From: Shinisaurus crocodilurus | Lineage: Eukaryota; Chordata; Lepidosauria; Squamata; Shinisauridae | Length of the DNA stretch: 64,000 nucleotides | Direction: 5' to 3' | Assembly: GCA_021292165.1 (NCBI GenBank) | Contig: CM037876.1 | Coordinates: 118,611,379 to 118,675,378 of the forward strand | In this document: in pieces, positions 41,732-53,138 of the stretch | Position numbering within the stretch: position 1 is the stretch's first letter | Layout of the letters: each line of letters starts with the position of its first letter | Made by a program: the position numbers and the translations under genes | The notes under the pieces: model-generated | The model's input: the letters and a program-made list of their open reading frames with translations, nothing else | Database searches by the model: none | What the model was told of the DNA's origin: nothing

Positions 41732-42063
41732 TAGAATCATAGAATCATAGAATCATAGAAAAGTAGAGTTGGAAGGGGCCTACCACTACCAGGCCATCGA
41801 GTCCAACCCCCTGCTCAATGCAGGAATCCAGGAATCCAGGTCAAAGCATCCCTGACAGATGGAGGTCGAGCTGCACCTTGAATGCCTCCACATTGGGAGA
41901 GCCCACCACCTCCCTAGGTGGTTGGTTCCATTGTCTTATTCCTCTGACAGTCAGGAAATTTTTCCTGATGTTTAGGTGGAATCAGGGTTCCTGTAACTTG
42001 AGCCCATTCTTCCGTGTCCTGCAAACTGGGATGATCGAGAAGAGATCCTGGCCCTCCTCTGTG

Positions 42064-42155
42064 TATGTATTTGCACAAATGTTGTGTGTGAGTTCAGTAT
42101 CGGGCAGAGCAGTGCAAATGGCTAGCTCTGGAGCCCATCATGGCTCTGGGGCAAA
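42064..42155 (-). repeat. inverted copy of 44654-44738 inside CR1
   Basis: 'tgtatgtatttgcacaaat' through 'cccatcatggctctgg' is the reverse complement of the CR1 5' junction and flank at 44654-44738, with about one substitution in the core. It replaces the five bases 'gacat' found here in other CR1 copies. There is no tail or target duplication. Confidence 0.92.
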
Positions 42156-43200
42156 GTACCCTTCAAGTACTGGAAGAGTGCGATCATATCTCCCCTCAGT
42201 CTCCCAGTTCTTTCAGTCTCTCCTCATAGGGCCTTGTTTCCAGTCCCTTTATCATCCTTGTTACCCTCCTCTGAACCCTCTCCAGTTTGTCTACGTCCTT
42301 CTGAAAGTGTGGTGCCCAGAACTGGACACAGTACTCAAGATGAGGCCTAACCAGTGCTGAGTAAAGGGGAATTATCACTTCCCGCGATTTGGAAGCTATA
42401 CTTCTATTAATGCAGTCCAAAATTGCATTTGCCTTCTTTGCAGTCACATCACATTGCTGGCTCATATTCAGTTTGTGATCTACCACAATTCCAAGATCCT
42501 TCTCACTTGTACTATTGTTGAGCCAAGTGTCCCCCATTCTGTAACTCTGCATTTGGTTTCCTTTCCCTAGGTGCAGCACTTGACATTTATCCCTGTTAAA
42601 TTTCATTCTGTTGTTTTCGGCCTAGCGCTCCAGCCTATCGAGATCACTTTGAATTTTGTTTCTGTCTTCCAGAGTATTAGCTATTCCACCCAACGTTGTG
42701 TCATCTGCAAATTTGATAAGCATTCCCTGCACCTCCTCATCCAAGTCATTAATAAAAATGTTGAAGAGCACTGGGCCCAGGACCGAGCCCTGTGGTACCC
42801 CACTCGTTATCTATCCCCAGTTTGAGAAAGAACCATTGATAAGTACCCTTTGAGTCCGATTCTGTAGCCAGTTGTGGATTCACCTGATAGTTGTTCCACC
42901 TAGCCCACTTTTAGCTAGCTTGCTAATCAGGATATCATGAGGCACTTTGTCGAAAGCTTTGCTGAAGTCTAGATATATTATGTCCACTGCATTCCCACAG
43001 TCCACAAGGGAGGTTACCCGATCAAAAAATGAGATCAGATTAGTCTGGCAGGATTTGTTCTTGACAAATCCATGCTGGCTTCTAGTAATCACTGCATTGC
43101 TTTGAAGGTGCTTGCAGACTGACTTTTTTTATAATCTGCTCCAAATATTTCCCAGGGATTGATGTCAGACTGACTGGCCTATAGTTCCCAGGTTCCTCCT

Positions 43201-43638
43201 GTTGTTTTTTTTTTTTTAATTTGTTTATTTGAATTTTAACATATACAAGACAACCGAACAACCAACAAAACATCTAATCCATTACAGAAATTGTATTAGA
43301 TCAGAACAAAGTAAATCCCCCCCCCCGAACCAACATTCAAAGGAACAAATCTGGCTGGGCACCTTTTCCGGAGTCTTTTTCGGCCATAAAGTAGTCAGTT
43401 TTGTGATAGGTGGATATTTGTAAGTTTATTGCATCCAAATGTACTGGAAGGCTTGAGGTATTTTTGTTGTAGATGTTCTGTATGAAAATTGGATAAAAGG
43501 CCACCATTCTGCTTCAAAAGAGTTTGTTTTCTTTCCCCCCCCCTGCAATTCTCAATTTTTGAGTTAGTTTTTCAATTAATGCAATTTCCCATACCACATT
43601 ATACCAGTGATTGATGGTTAGCCCTTTGGCATCTTTCT
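43201..43638 (-). mobile_element. L1 LINE 3' end nested in CR1
   Basis: A T-run at about 43205-43219 marks the poly(A). The flanks share 'ccaggttcctcct' (about 43188-43200 and 43639-43652). The 5' part encodes the last ORF2 residues (NHWYNVVWEIALIEKLTQKL), and the rest is 3' UTR. It lies in the same orientation as its CR1 host. Confidence 0.88.
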
Positions 43639-44176
43639 CCAGGTTCCTCCTTCTTGCCCTTTTTGAAGATGGGAACAACATTTGCCCTCCTCCACTCATC
43701 TGGCACTTCACCTGTCCTCCATGATTTCTCAAAGATAATAGACAGTGGTTCTGAGAGTTCTTCTGCCAGTTCCTTTATTACTCGAGGATGCAGCTCGTCA
43801 GGCCCTGGAGATTTAAACTCGTTCAGAGTAATCAGGTGCTCCTTGACCATTTGCCTATCAATCTCAAGCTGCAATCCTGCCCCTTCAGTCTGCACTTCAG
43901 GTTTGCCAGGGGGGTCATAGACCCTCTTTTGGGAGAAGACCGAGCCGAAGTAGGAATTGAACACTTCTGCCTTTTCTTTGTCTTCTGTTATCAATTTGCC
44001 ATCCTCATTGCGTAGTTGAACCACCATTTCTTTCCTCTGTCTTTTACTGTGCATGTATCTGAAGAAAGCTTTTTTGTTGCTTTTAGCATTCCTCGCTAAC
44101 CTTAGCTCATTCTCAGCTTTAGCCTTCCTGACACTATTCCTGCAGTTCTGTGCTACCTGCCTGTACTCTTCACTTG

Positions 44177-44318
44177 TATGAAAATTGGATAAAAGGCCAC
44201 CATTCTGCTTCAAAAGAGTTTGTTTTCTTTCCCCCCCCTGCAATTCTCAATTTTTGAGTTAGTTTTTCAATTAATGCAATTTCCCATACCACATTATACC
44301 AGTGATTGATGGTTAGCC
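44177..44318 (-). repeat. 142-bp duplicate of L1 positions 43480-43621
   Basis: From 'gtatgaaaattggataaaag' to 'gtgattgatggttag' the two blocks are identical except for one C in a homopolymer. This block has no poly(A) and no target duplication. It replaces about ten CR1 bases between 'tactcttc' and 'ccttcc'. Confidence 0.93.
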
Positions 44319-44660
44319 TGTCCTTCCTTCCACTTCCTATACGTGTCCTTTTTTGTTTTCAGGTCATCTTTGAGTTTATTGTGAAGCCACATTGGCTTCT
44401 TCTGTTGCCCTCTCCCTTTTTTCCTTGTGGGAATTGTTTGCAATTGTGCCTCTAGAATTTCCTTTTTATAAAACTCCCACCCATCGTGGGCTCCTTTTCT
44501 CATTAGAGTCGCTTGCCACGGGACCTTACTTATCATTGTTCTGAGTTTGTTAAAATTGGCTTTCCTAAAATCCAGGGTATGCGTTTGGCTACACTCAGCT
44601 TTTGCTTCCCTTAGAATCAAGAACTCAAGTATAACATGGTCACTTTCCTCCAGAGCCATG

Positions 44661-45020
44661 ATGGGCTCCAGAGCCAGCCATTTGCACTGCTCTGCCCGAT
44701 ACTGAACTCACACACAACATTTGTGCAAATACATACACCCTGTCAGCAATGTACAATAATGAGGCAAAATACATTTTTTACTATATATTTTAGTGGAAAT
44801 CATCTTCCATGCTTTCTTGGAAGCAAAAGACTGATATCTCTTCCATGGTAGAGAACTCAAATACGAATGGAAGCTTTCCTTCTTACAGCATGCAGACACA
44901 CACAAGGAAGAGACATACATGGATTCATCTAGCAACAGCAGCCAAACAGGACACACACATACGCAGGCAGTGCTGGCGAAGGACACTTTGCTGCCAGAGG
45001 AGGACCAGCAAATCCCACCT
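44661..45020. other. CR1 5' flank; no gene
   Basis: Positions 44660-44738 are the donor of the inverted copy at 42064-42155. The rest has no recognisable feature. Confidence 0.6.
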
Positions 45021-45160
45021 ATTTCTCACTGGATGATCTGGGCCAGTCAGTCCCTCTCAACCTAACCTACCCCACAGGACTGTTGTGAGGGTAAAACTGG
45101 GAAGATCTTGAATTCCTAGAGGAAAGACAAAACATAAATATAATGAAATAAAGTAAATAA
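45021..45160 (+). repeat. Sauria-type SINE, 5'-truncated and diverged
   Basis: 'tctcaacctaacctacccca' and 'acataaatataatgaaataa' match the body and tail. The head is missing. Confidence 0.7.
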
Positions 45161-45725
45161 TTCTATCCTAGAATACATAATGATCATACAATATATTCAT
45201 AATAAGTGTCCCTAGCATGTAAAAGGGCATCTGTGCATTGCATTACAGTTTGCACTCATTTACCTGCATGTACAGTATAGCCCAGATGCATCAATTGCAC
45301 CACTTGGAAATTTATCTTTTAGAATTCCTGGGAAGGGAGCCTGAAGACTCTTATAACTCATGAACATTCAAAATTTGAAAAACATCCTCTTGCTTCTCAT
45401 TTGGCCGACCCATATGCCTCTTCTGCATGTACATCAACTCAAAGAAACTTTATTAACAGCAAAAACAAACAACAACGTGTCTTGGGGTAGCTTAAGGACT
45501 AACAAATTTATTCTGGCATAAGCTTTCATGGACTGTAGCCCACTTCATGATATGCATGGAGTGTTATGGGGATTTTCAGGTTTATAGACACAGTACATGT
45601 GGTGGTGGTGGGAATGGTAAACATTGAGGTCAGAGGGAAATTAAATGCAGAAAGTATTTAATGAAGAAAATGAAAGGATGTACGCATCTACTTCACAGCC
45701 CCACCCAGACTGCATTTCCCTTGAG

Positions 45726-45728
<3 letters not shown>
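45161..45728. other. no feature seen
   Basis: No gene or recognisable repeat. Confidence 0.35.

Positions 45729-45763
<35 letters not shown>
45729..45763. repeat. (CA)n microsatellite
   Basis: About 17 CA units, immediately upstream of a family A MITE. Confidence 0.95.
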
Positions 45764-45766
<3 letters not shown>

Positions 45767-45780
45767 CCAACCCACTAGCA

Positions 45781-45909
45781 CAGGGCTCTTGGGTCCCCAG
45801 ATGTTGCTGGCCTACAGCTCCCAGCATACCCAGCCAGCATGGCTAATGGCAAGGGATTCTGGGAGCTATAGTCCAGCAGCATCTGGGGATCCAAGGTTGG
45901 AGAGCCCTG
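45781..45909. mobile_element. hAT MITE family A, full but diverged
   Basis: A 129-bp palindrome with ends CAGGGCTC and GAGCCCTG. The flanks 'cactagca' (45773-45780) and 'ccctagca' (45910-45917) match at 7 of 8 positions. Confidence 0.9.
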
Positions 45910-45917
45910 CCCTAGCA

Positions 45918-46505
45918 ACTCTGGACTACACTGCATTTAACTGATGTCATACACTACTCTCCCTCCAAGCAATATGGGTATAACAGCCATGGACTACTTT
46001 GGGGTGCTGATGTTAGTCAGACACAGCAGCTCAGAAAAAAACAAAATCCATCCTTTTGCATGTTGTAACACGTAACAACAGTAATAATCCACACAAAAAC
46101 ACTTCTTTGGAGCCCCATTGTTTTGTTCCAGCAACAAACCACATTACACAGAGAAGAAACTGAATCAAGTGTGTGTGTTTGCGGGGTGGTGGGTGAGGGA
46201 AGCAGCCCTTGGGACACAGCAGCAAGTTCTCAGAACATCCAAAATCCATAATTTTGCAAATTGTAACTATTACTGTAAAATCTTACTTTTAAAAAAGGAG
46301 GCAGGAAGACACCAATATATGACCAACCACCCATGACAGAGCTAAGGAAGGGGTGGCTGATAGAAGAGGAAAAGAGAATCTGATAAAAGAGACATACAGA
46401 CAAGACATGGGGTTTTAAGAGGGAAGGCAAGTAAATTGGGGATGGGGTCAGTACCTGGACTCTGAGAAACGGGGGTGCGTGGAGAAAGTATATGAGAAAC
46501 AGATT
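45918..46505. other. no feature seen
   Basis: No gene. The phrase 'ccattgttttgttccagcaa' resembles 41560-41585 ('cctgttccagcaacaactcc') weakly, and may be an unrecognised shared repeat. Confidence 0.3.
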
Positions 46506-46612
46506 CTGACCTGGTTCGGATGACACGACAACCCACCACACTTGTTTATTATCATAGGTGGGATGTCGTGTCATCTGAAGGGGGACCACTTCACCAAGGG
46601 TGGCTTGTTTTT
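46506..46612. repeat. palindromic element, CACGACAACCCAC group
   Basis: 'gatgacacgacaacccacc' and 'ggtgggatgtcgtgtcatct' form inverted arms at about 46518-46580. 'gggtggcttg' follows, as in the 55806 copy. Confidence 0.65.
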
Positions 46613-47141
46613 TCAAACAAGCTCTTTGTGTCTCCAGCAGACCTGAATTTGCTGCTTCTCGATACCAGTGAGCTCATAATGTTTAGAGTTTGCCATGAGA
46701 AGATTGCCAATTAAAATCTGTTTTTGGCAGACTTAAACCTGGCGAGGATGCCAACTAATAATTGGAAGAGCACTTGGTTATCAGTGGGCCTGACTTCAAT
46801 GTCTTAACATTGGAAGGGCGCTTGGTTATCTGTTGTCCAGACTTCAATGGCTTCGGTAACTGTTGTTCGTCATCTGGATGGGCTCGGATGGCCTGGGAAC
46901 TGAGTGGCTCTAGGTGGCCTCTTGGCCAACTTAAAAGTATTGTTTACCACCAAATGGCCTGGGGCCCTGGTATAGGAGTGTCTACAGTGTATGTGCTGTC
47001 ATCTATTGAGATTCTGTCCCAATTAGTTAAGTGCAAAACGTATTAATCTTGTCCAACTTAATGAGAACAGGTGCAATTATTGTAAACACAGAAAACCTAT
47101 ACAAGATTAGGGAATCCTTAGGAGGGTGGGACCTCAACACA
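46613..47141. other. no gene; internal local repeat
   Basis: The phrases 'gcacttggttatcagtgg' and 'gcgcttggttatctgttg' near 46770 and 46818 are a diverged tandem repeat. Nothing else is recognisable. Confidence 0.35.
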
Positions 47142-47231
47142 ACATGCACCCTGGGGATTGTTCAGTTAACCCTTTCCTCCCACTCTAACTAGTGGTTACA
47201 TTACCTCGTTGATTTAAGCAGGCCATATTAC
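47142..47231 (+). repeat. unassigned interspersed repeat, copy 2
   Basis: Partner of 8349-8438, about 94% identical by eye, with 'ctaactagtggttacattac' as the most conserved part. Confidence 0.75.
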
Positions 47232-48328
47232 CATTTCCATCACTTTTACCCTTTCTTGAGCCCCCAGAGGGTTGGGACAAAGGGCAAAAATTGCTCCCTG
47301 ACGGAGAACAAAGGTGGAAAACCCAAAAACAGCAGGATCTTGCCAGGAAGGCAATGTTATTTGCAGAAAACACCCCTTCTTGGCAAAAGATCCCTCATGC
47401 CTTTGATTTCAATGGGTGACTCCCCTTCCATGAGCCGCCCATTGAAAGCAAGGGCAGGAATGGGTTTCCAACCTCTGCTGGGGCAATGTGGAGGGGGTTG
47501 CCCCCTGCAAGGGGGCAGCAGGTGGCTCCCTGCACATTGTCCCAGCCAAGGCTGGAAGTTGTCTGACAGTCGCCACAAGCCGAAATCAGCTCGTGGTCGT
47601 GGCTGTCAGAGAGAGGAGATTCATTCCTCCCCACGGTGTCCTCTGGGATACCACCTGGAGGAACGAGGAGGAGGGAGGGAGCGAAGTACCCACGATGAGG
47701 CCAATCATCTGTCAGGCTCATCATGGATACTTCACAAAACAACCAACCCACCTTGGCTTATTGCCGGGGTGGGTTGTTGTGTCGTGTGAACCAGGACTCT
47801 TTCTCCCTCACGTGGTGGTGGTGATGGTGGTGATGGTGGTGGTGGGTTCTAGAATATAGGCAAATGGGTGGGGGTAGATGAGAAGCCAGACTGAAAGAAA
47901 TATGGATCAAAGCGGGGGAGGGGAGGCAAGGAACATAAACTGAGGGGAGCTTGAGCCTCACAAGGCAGCTGGAGGCACACAACAAACATGAGCCGAGGAA
48001 AAGGGGAGGATTAAATATAAAGGACTTGGTGGTGATGGTGGGAGCCACAAAGCATACTAAGACTGCAATCCTATACACCTTTACCTGGAAGTAAGTTCCA
48101 TTGAACTCAATAGCACTTACTTCTGAGGAGGAAGTGGGAGAATTCTCAAGCTATGGCCATAGGTGGGTTGGAGGCCTAATTCTCGCGGAGGCAATGAAGC
48201 TGTGATTGGGCCCTACCACTTCAGTGTCCAGGTAGGGTCACATCATGGAATGTTCTTCCACAAACCACCCCAACCCCCAGAAGCCACATGTAGAAAAGTA
48301 GATGCCATGGGGAAAGGTTAGCCTAGCC
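47232..48328. other. no gene; repeat remnants
   Basis: Around 47730-47800 'gggtgggttgttgtgtcgtg' belongs to the CACGACAACCCAC group. A (GGT)n-rich run lies at 47813-47846. At 48060-48128 'tgcaatcctatacacct' and 'actcaatagcacttactt' are half of a GCAATCCTATGCA-type MITE. Inverted phrases near 47490-47560 suggest a further worn palindrome. Confidence 0.45.
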
Positions 48329-48398
48329 CAGTGTTCTCCAACCTTGGGTCCCCAGATGTTTTTGGCCTACAACTCCCAGCATGCCCCAGCCAGTGTTC
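48329..48398. repeat. hAT MITE family A, left half
   Basis: Starts 'cagtgttctccaaccttggg' and breaks off after 'cagccagtgttcc', so the right arm is missing. Confidence 0.85.
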
Positions 48399-48731
48399 CT
48401 TGACATGTTAGTTTTTGTATGGAAAAGCCAGAGCCTGCTATAAGAGCTACAGGTGTTGCGTGATTTGATGTTCTATTTTCATAAACCTGGTCACTGTTAT
48501 CTCTCAAGAAAGGACCTGCCTGGCCAAGCTGCTGGAGTCAGCCGTACAGTTATAGGAACTTTAACACTATATAAAAGAAAGTATTTTGTCAATCTGATAA
48601 AGTGATAGGAAATGAAAGGCATACCTACAGAACTCAACAGCCCCAAAGTCAGTGTGTGACATTATCACTTGCCTCACTAATGGAATGTGGACACATAGAA
48701 CACTCAAAGGTCACACATAGTAAAGATTTTA

Positions 48732-48984
48732 CAGTCATGCCTTGGATTGAGAGCATAATTCGTTCCGGAAACCTGCTTGTAATCCAAAACACTCTTATAT
48801 CAAAACGAAATCCCCCCCAAAAAAATTTGTACACAGATTTTTAATTTAAGCCGTACTACAGTACTTGTATTGCAAGATGTCGCTTGTATATCAAGTAAAA
48901 AAATATATTAAATAAATATTTACAAATTTGCTTGTCTTGCAAAACGCTCTCAAACCAAGTTACTTGCAATCCAAGGTATTACTG
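48732..48984. mobile_element. pogo/Tigger-like MITE, copy 2
   Basis: A 253-bp element bounded by 'cagtcatgccttggattga' and 'gcaatccaaggtattactg' with TA on both sides. It is the reverse complement of the 32274 copy, with modest divergence. Confidence 0.87.
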
Positions 48985-48986
48985 TA

Positions 48987-50339
48987 GTTTTATGTCTCAT
49001 GATTATTTACACCAACCTCATGAAAGTAATGTCATGACTCATGTGTTTGCAGATTGCTCACTGGCAATCCTATTACAAGTGCCTAAAATGAGGAACTAGA
49101 GTTCAAAGTTTTACAAAGCTGGGGTCTTCCAGATTGGGTAAAAGTGTATGGGACAGAAACCCCACTGAGAGTTGACTGTGACTGAGACATATTGAAATAT
49201 CTCATCTGCAGTGATAGCAAACACAATATTTATTTATTTATTTATTTATTATATTTATACCCCGCCTTTTTTCCTGCAAGGAACAATAAACGTGTATACT
49301 ATTTTTTAGAAATCTCTCCCATTTATGGCACCATTGTTCCTCTTTGGAGCTGACACCTTAAAGGCTTTGAGATTTTCCAGTCACTTCCCCTTTGCCCTTT
49401 CTTTAGACACTCAGGTGTAGCTGCTATAAACTGAGAGAGAGAAGTGGGAGGAAAATGGGAACCCAACATCTCTGACATTTAGGGTATAATGCAACCACAG
49501 GTTCATTTTATTGCAAACATTCTCTACAAATGAGCAAAATTTTATTTTCTTCCACCAGACTTCAGATGACCCATAGGAATTTTATAATATAAAAAAAACT
49601 CTTGTCTTTGTGACCGACTCCACACTATTTTGCATCCATGACCACTTTACTCACTTGTGAAGCCAACCAATACTTTTCAAATGCAGAGTGTGAAACAACG
49701 GTCATTCTATACAGCTCCTGTTTATCCTCCCTAGGGGATGACTGCAGAAGTTTAATAATGTATTAATATTTACTGTCACTAACCTATGAGATGCTTATAT
49801 TGGAAGATTACGTGGTCCAACCCTCTGTAAAATGTTCCCTAACTTGAACTGCAACTTCATTCAATGCTGCTTAATTGTGTAGAGGGTGTTGGTGTTGTAT
49901 ACACAAATCTGACAACAGAAAGAGCAACATTCAGAAACCAGTGAAAGAATATTTCAGTACCTTGGGACACTCTACTCCTATTCAGGTATTCTATCATTGA
50001 TAATAGTAAACCCACAAGAAGGTGAGAATCAGCATTCCGGCTTGTGTGGAGAGTCCCTATGGATGCAGGAGGCTCTCCTCTTTACAAAGTTAACCTCCAT
50101 GCATGAGGTTGACTTTGCATGATGACCAAGGGGGGCCTGACTAATGTGCTACCCCTCCTTGCGTGTCTACCATTGTTGATTATAGAATGCCTGAATAGTG
50201 CTCCTGTTCCTGACCTGAAAGTGCCCATTTTTTTGACAAAGGGGTTTGAAATTCAGACTCCTGCATGAAATTGCTGATTTAGAACTTATCAAAGTTTGAT
50301 TCTTTTTGCTTAGCCTTGAACTGAGACAATTCCTCTCCC

Positions 50340-50340
<1 letters not shown>
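48987..50340. other. no gene; one SINE scrap
   Basis: A minus-strand SINE tail fragment lies at 49228-49286 ('ccccgccttttttcctgca'). The remainder is AT-rich and shows no recognised feature. Confidence 0.45.
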
Positions 50341-50381
<41 letters not shown>

Positions 50382-50382
50382 T
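50341..50382. repeat. (AAT)n microsatellite
   Basis: About 14 AAT units. Confidence 0.95.
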
Positions 50383-50735
50383 CTTACCCGCCTCTCCACT
50401 TGGATCGAGGTGGGGAACAACAATAAATATAAAATACATAAACTGGTTAAAACATAGTATTAACATTCTTTAAAAACTTTTTAAAATATTCTAAAATTCC
50501 TAAGGTACAGCTGGTAGTTACTCTCACAAAGCTGGGATAATTGTGTTATCACCAATTCCTGCTTTTGTGAGTAAAGGCTGCAATCAAGCAAATATGTGAA
50601 GGATTGGGCCACAAGGCAGTAATCATATGCACACTTGTGCTTGCTCACGAGTATATGGAGGCAATTTTTTATTTCCTCTTTTTCATCCCATTTCATCCTT
50701 CAGATGCAGAATGTTCTATGCCTCAACCTTAGCAG
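50383..50735. other. no feature seen
   Basis: No gene or recognisable repeat. Confidence 0.35.
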
Positions 50736-51307
50736 CAGGAACGGTGCAGGGCTGTTTGGCGCCCTAGGCCAAATTATATTTAGCGCCCCCCCTCTCGTGC
50801 CGTGGGGGGGGCCTCTGGAGCAAAGCAGCCCTGCTCTGCAACCGCTGCCCCACCACCACCTACCTCCCCCCCGCCCCCGCTGCTGGCTGCTGTTGCTGCT
50901 GCTCCTGCCGCTGCTGCTGCCGCTGCCACTGCCACCTCCTCCTCCTCCGACGCGACGGGACCCCCACGCTTTTTTTTTTTTGCCGGGGAAACCAGGGCAA
51001 CAGGGCTGTTTAAGCCCTGTTGCCCTGGTTCCTCCTCCCGCCAAAACAACACAGGCGGGGCTCCAGAAACGACAGGAAGCAGGAACGGGAAGCAGGAACC
51101 GTAGGTAGGTGGCTGGCGGGCGGCCCGCGCGTGGGGGGGAGGTGCGGCGGCGGCAGCGGCTGGCAGGCGGGCGGGGAAGCGCGGCGGAGGCGGCAGGCGG
51201 GGCAGGAGCGCGCCGGAGGCGAGGAAGGGGCGCAGAAACGCTGCGCCCTCTTCCACCACGCGCCCTAGGCAGCCGCCTGGGTCTGCCTAGCGGTAGCGCC
51301 GGCCCTG
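50736..51307. mobile_element. hAT element family C with GC-rich core
   Basis: Ends 'caggaacggtgcagggct' and 'ggtagcgccggccctg' are flanked by a perfect 8-bp duplication 'cttagcag' (50728-50735, 51308-51315). The interior differs from the other family C copies: it is GC-rich with CTG/GCC repeats and a palindrome around 'cagggctgtttaagccctg' at about 50980-51035, related to that in the 25892 insertion. No transposase. Confidence 0.9.
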
Positions 51308-52327
51308 CTTAGCAGTATAAACAAATTTTAAGCCTAAGCTGGCTGTCATTAACCTCTTTTCCTTTCCAGCTCAGAAAAGGATCATTCTTAAAACTCTAAA
51401 CAGGAGGACTTAGGAGCCTGAGTAAACCCAAATCTCTCTGTGTTAGCCAGTAAGAATGTTCTTGATATGGCATGAAGCTGGGGTGTATGTGGACTGTATA
51501 TTGAGAAATAAATTAGTCACCCTGGCTGTGGGTGGGATGAGCTGTGCCAGGAGAGGGACAGGGGGAGTGAGACTATGTTGGTTCTCTTGGACCTCTCTGC
51601 AGCTTTCAATACCACTGGCCATGGTGTCTTTCAGGATAGACTGTTCGAGTAACGAGTTGAGTGTTGGAGGTACTGCACTGCAATAGTTCTGCTCCTACTT
51701 GGATGACCAATTCCAGAAGGTGGTGCTGGGGAATTATTGCTCTGTCCCTTGGCAGTTATAGTATGGGGTTTCACAGGACTCTCTCCCCCCCCCCCCCATG
51801 CTGTTTAACATCTACATGAAACTGCTGGGGGAGGTTATCTGGAGATATGGACTGAGATGTCACCAATAAGCAGATACACTCAGCTCAACCTCTCCTTTTC
51901 ATCTAATACAGGTGAGGCAGTTGATGTTCTGAACCAATGCTTGGGCAAGATAATGGACTGGGTGAGAGCCAGACAAGACAGAGATACGTGTGGATGATCT
52001 ATCTGCCAGGTTAAGTGGCATTCAAGCTGTTCTGGAGTGGTTGCACACTCCTGCTAAAGGAGCAGGTACATAGTTTGGGGGTGATCTTAGATCTATCATT
52101 GTCACTAGAGGCACAAGTGGCCTTGGTGGCAGAGTGCCTTTTATCAGCTTCAGCTGATATACCAACTATGACCCTACCTGGACAGAGACAGTTATTCACA
52201 CTCTGGTACCTTCCTGTTTGGATATAGCCGCCTTGGGTCCCAGTGTTGGGAGAATGGCGGGAAATAAATAAATAAATAAGAACAACAACAACAACAGAAG
52301 CTTGAGCACAATACCCCAGACATCACT

Positions 52328-52663
52328 GTGGTTGAGAAAAACTTAGTTAAGCTGATTGATGTGGCGATCCCAGGTGATAGCCAGGTAGAAGAAAAAGAGA
52401 TTGAAAAGATCACGAAATATCAGGATTTGAACATTGAAGTACAGCGTCTCTGGGAGATAGGAGCGTTAGGGGCAATCCCAAAAGGGTTGAAAAAACACTT
52501 GAGTGCAATTGGTATTGATAAGATCACGATAGAGCAGTTACAAAGAGTAGCACTACTAGAATCAGATGATACCTCACTGAATCTTAGGTACTGGGTTGTA
52601 CCCGAGCAGTGGGGTTCCAAAAATCCGGTCCAAACATCTGGTGGATCGTGGATATCTGGATAA
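52328..52663 (+). pseudogene. LINE fragment with restriction-like endonuclease domain
   Basis: A 111-aa frame reads KLIDVAIPGDSQVEEKEIEK (residues 8-27), then KYQDLNIEVQRLW and IGALGAIPKGLKKHL. The D...E-K..KYQDL pattern fits the PD-(D/E)XK-type endonuclease that ends ORFs of RLE-class LINEs (R2/R4/NeSL and relatives). It is therefore a third LINE type, distinct from L2 around it. A (TAA)n-like end ('taataataatagg') follows. The catalytic assignment is by pattern only. Confidence 0.6.
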
Positions 52664-53138
52664 TAATAATAGGATTATTGCAATGTGTTGTATGTGGGGC
52701 TGCCTTTGAAAATGGTCCAGAAACTTCAGTTAGCCCAAAATTGGGCGGCTAGACCACTAACTGGGAGTGGCCAATAAATATGATCATATTATGCTGTACT
52801 TCTCCATCTGCACTGGCTGCCAGTCCATTTCTGGGCCAGGTGGTGCTGGTTTGAGTGCTGGTTTTAAACTTTAAAACCCTGAATGGCTTGGGGCCAGGTT
52901 ACCTGAAGGAATGGCTCCTCCCATTATGTACCTACCTGGACATTCAGATTATCATCTGAGGCCCTTCTCCAGGTGTCCCATCAAATGAGGCGAGGTAGGT
53001 GGTTACAGTAGAGAAGGCCCTTTGAGTCTGTGGAACACTCTCCACAGAGGAAATTGTTTGGCACCTACATTATGCTCTTTCCAGTGCCAGGTGAAGAACT
53101 CTTCATTCTCCCAGGCATTTTAGGAACTGTTTTAGTGC

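Larger units (their letters stand above)
41870..44659 (-). pseudogene. CR1 ORF2, broken
   Basis: Reading leftward: ESDHVILEFLILREAK (from 44659), NKLRTMISKVPWQAT, an interruption, then YRQVAQNCRNSVRKAKAENE, SPGPDELHPRVIKELAEELS and VVPIFKKGKKEEPG up to 43640, the L1 insertion, then SQHGFVKNKSCQTNLISFF and IIYLDFSKAFDKVPHD (43092-42880). The catalytic FADD region lies at about 42700, and [20 protein letters not shown] at about 42400. Several frameshifts occur (for example near 42860 and 42600). The coding blocks are otherwise well kept, so the element is fairly young. Confidence 0.88.
41732..44660 (-). mobile_element. CR1 LINE, long copy, minus strand
   Basis: The 3' end lies at the left ('gaatcatagaatcatagaat' repeats at 41732) and the 5' truncation at about 44657. 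It covers most of ORF2 after the endonuclease. It is interrupted by an L1 (43201-43638), by a 142-bp copy of part of that L1 (44177-44318) and by a 92-bp inverted copy of its own 5' flank (42064-42155). A 20-bp deletion near 42204 removes the GMFSLQ coding region. Confidence 0.93.

Noticed and set aside
50635..51312. Overlapping frames on both strands with poly-Leu, poly-Ala and poly-Pro
   Set aside because: They lie inside the family C hAT element and its CTG/GCC repeats, so they are compositional.
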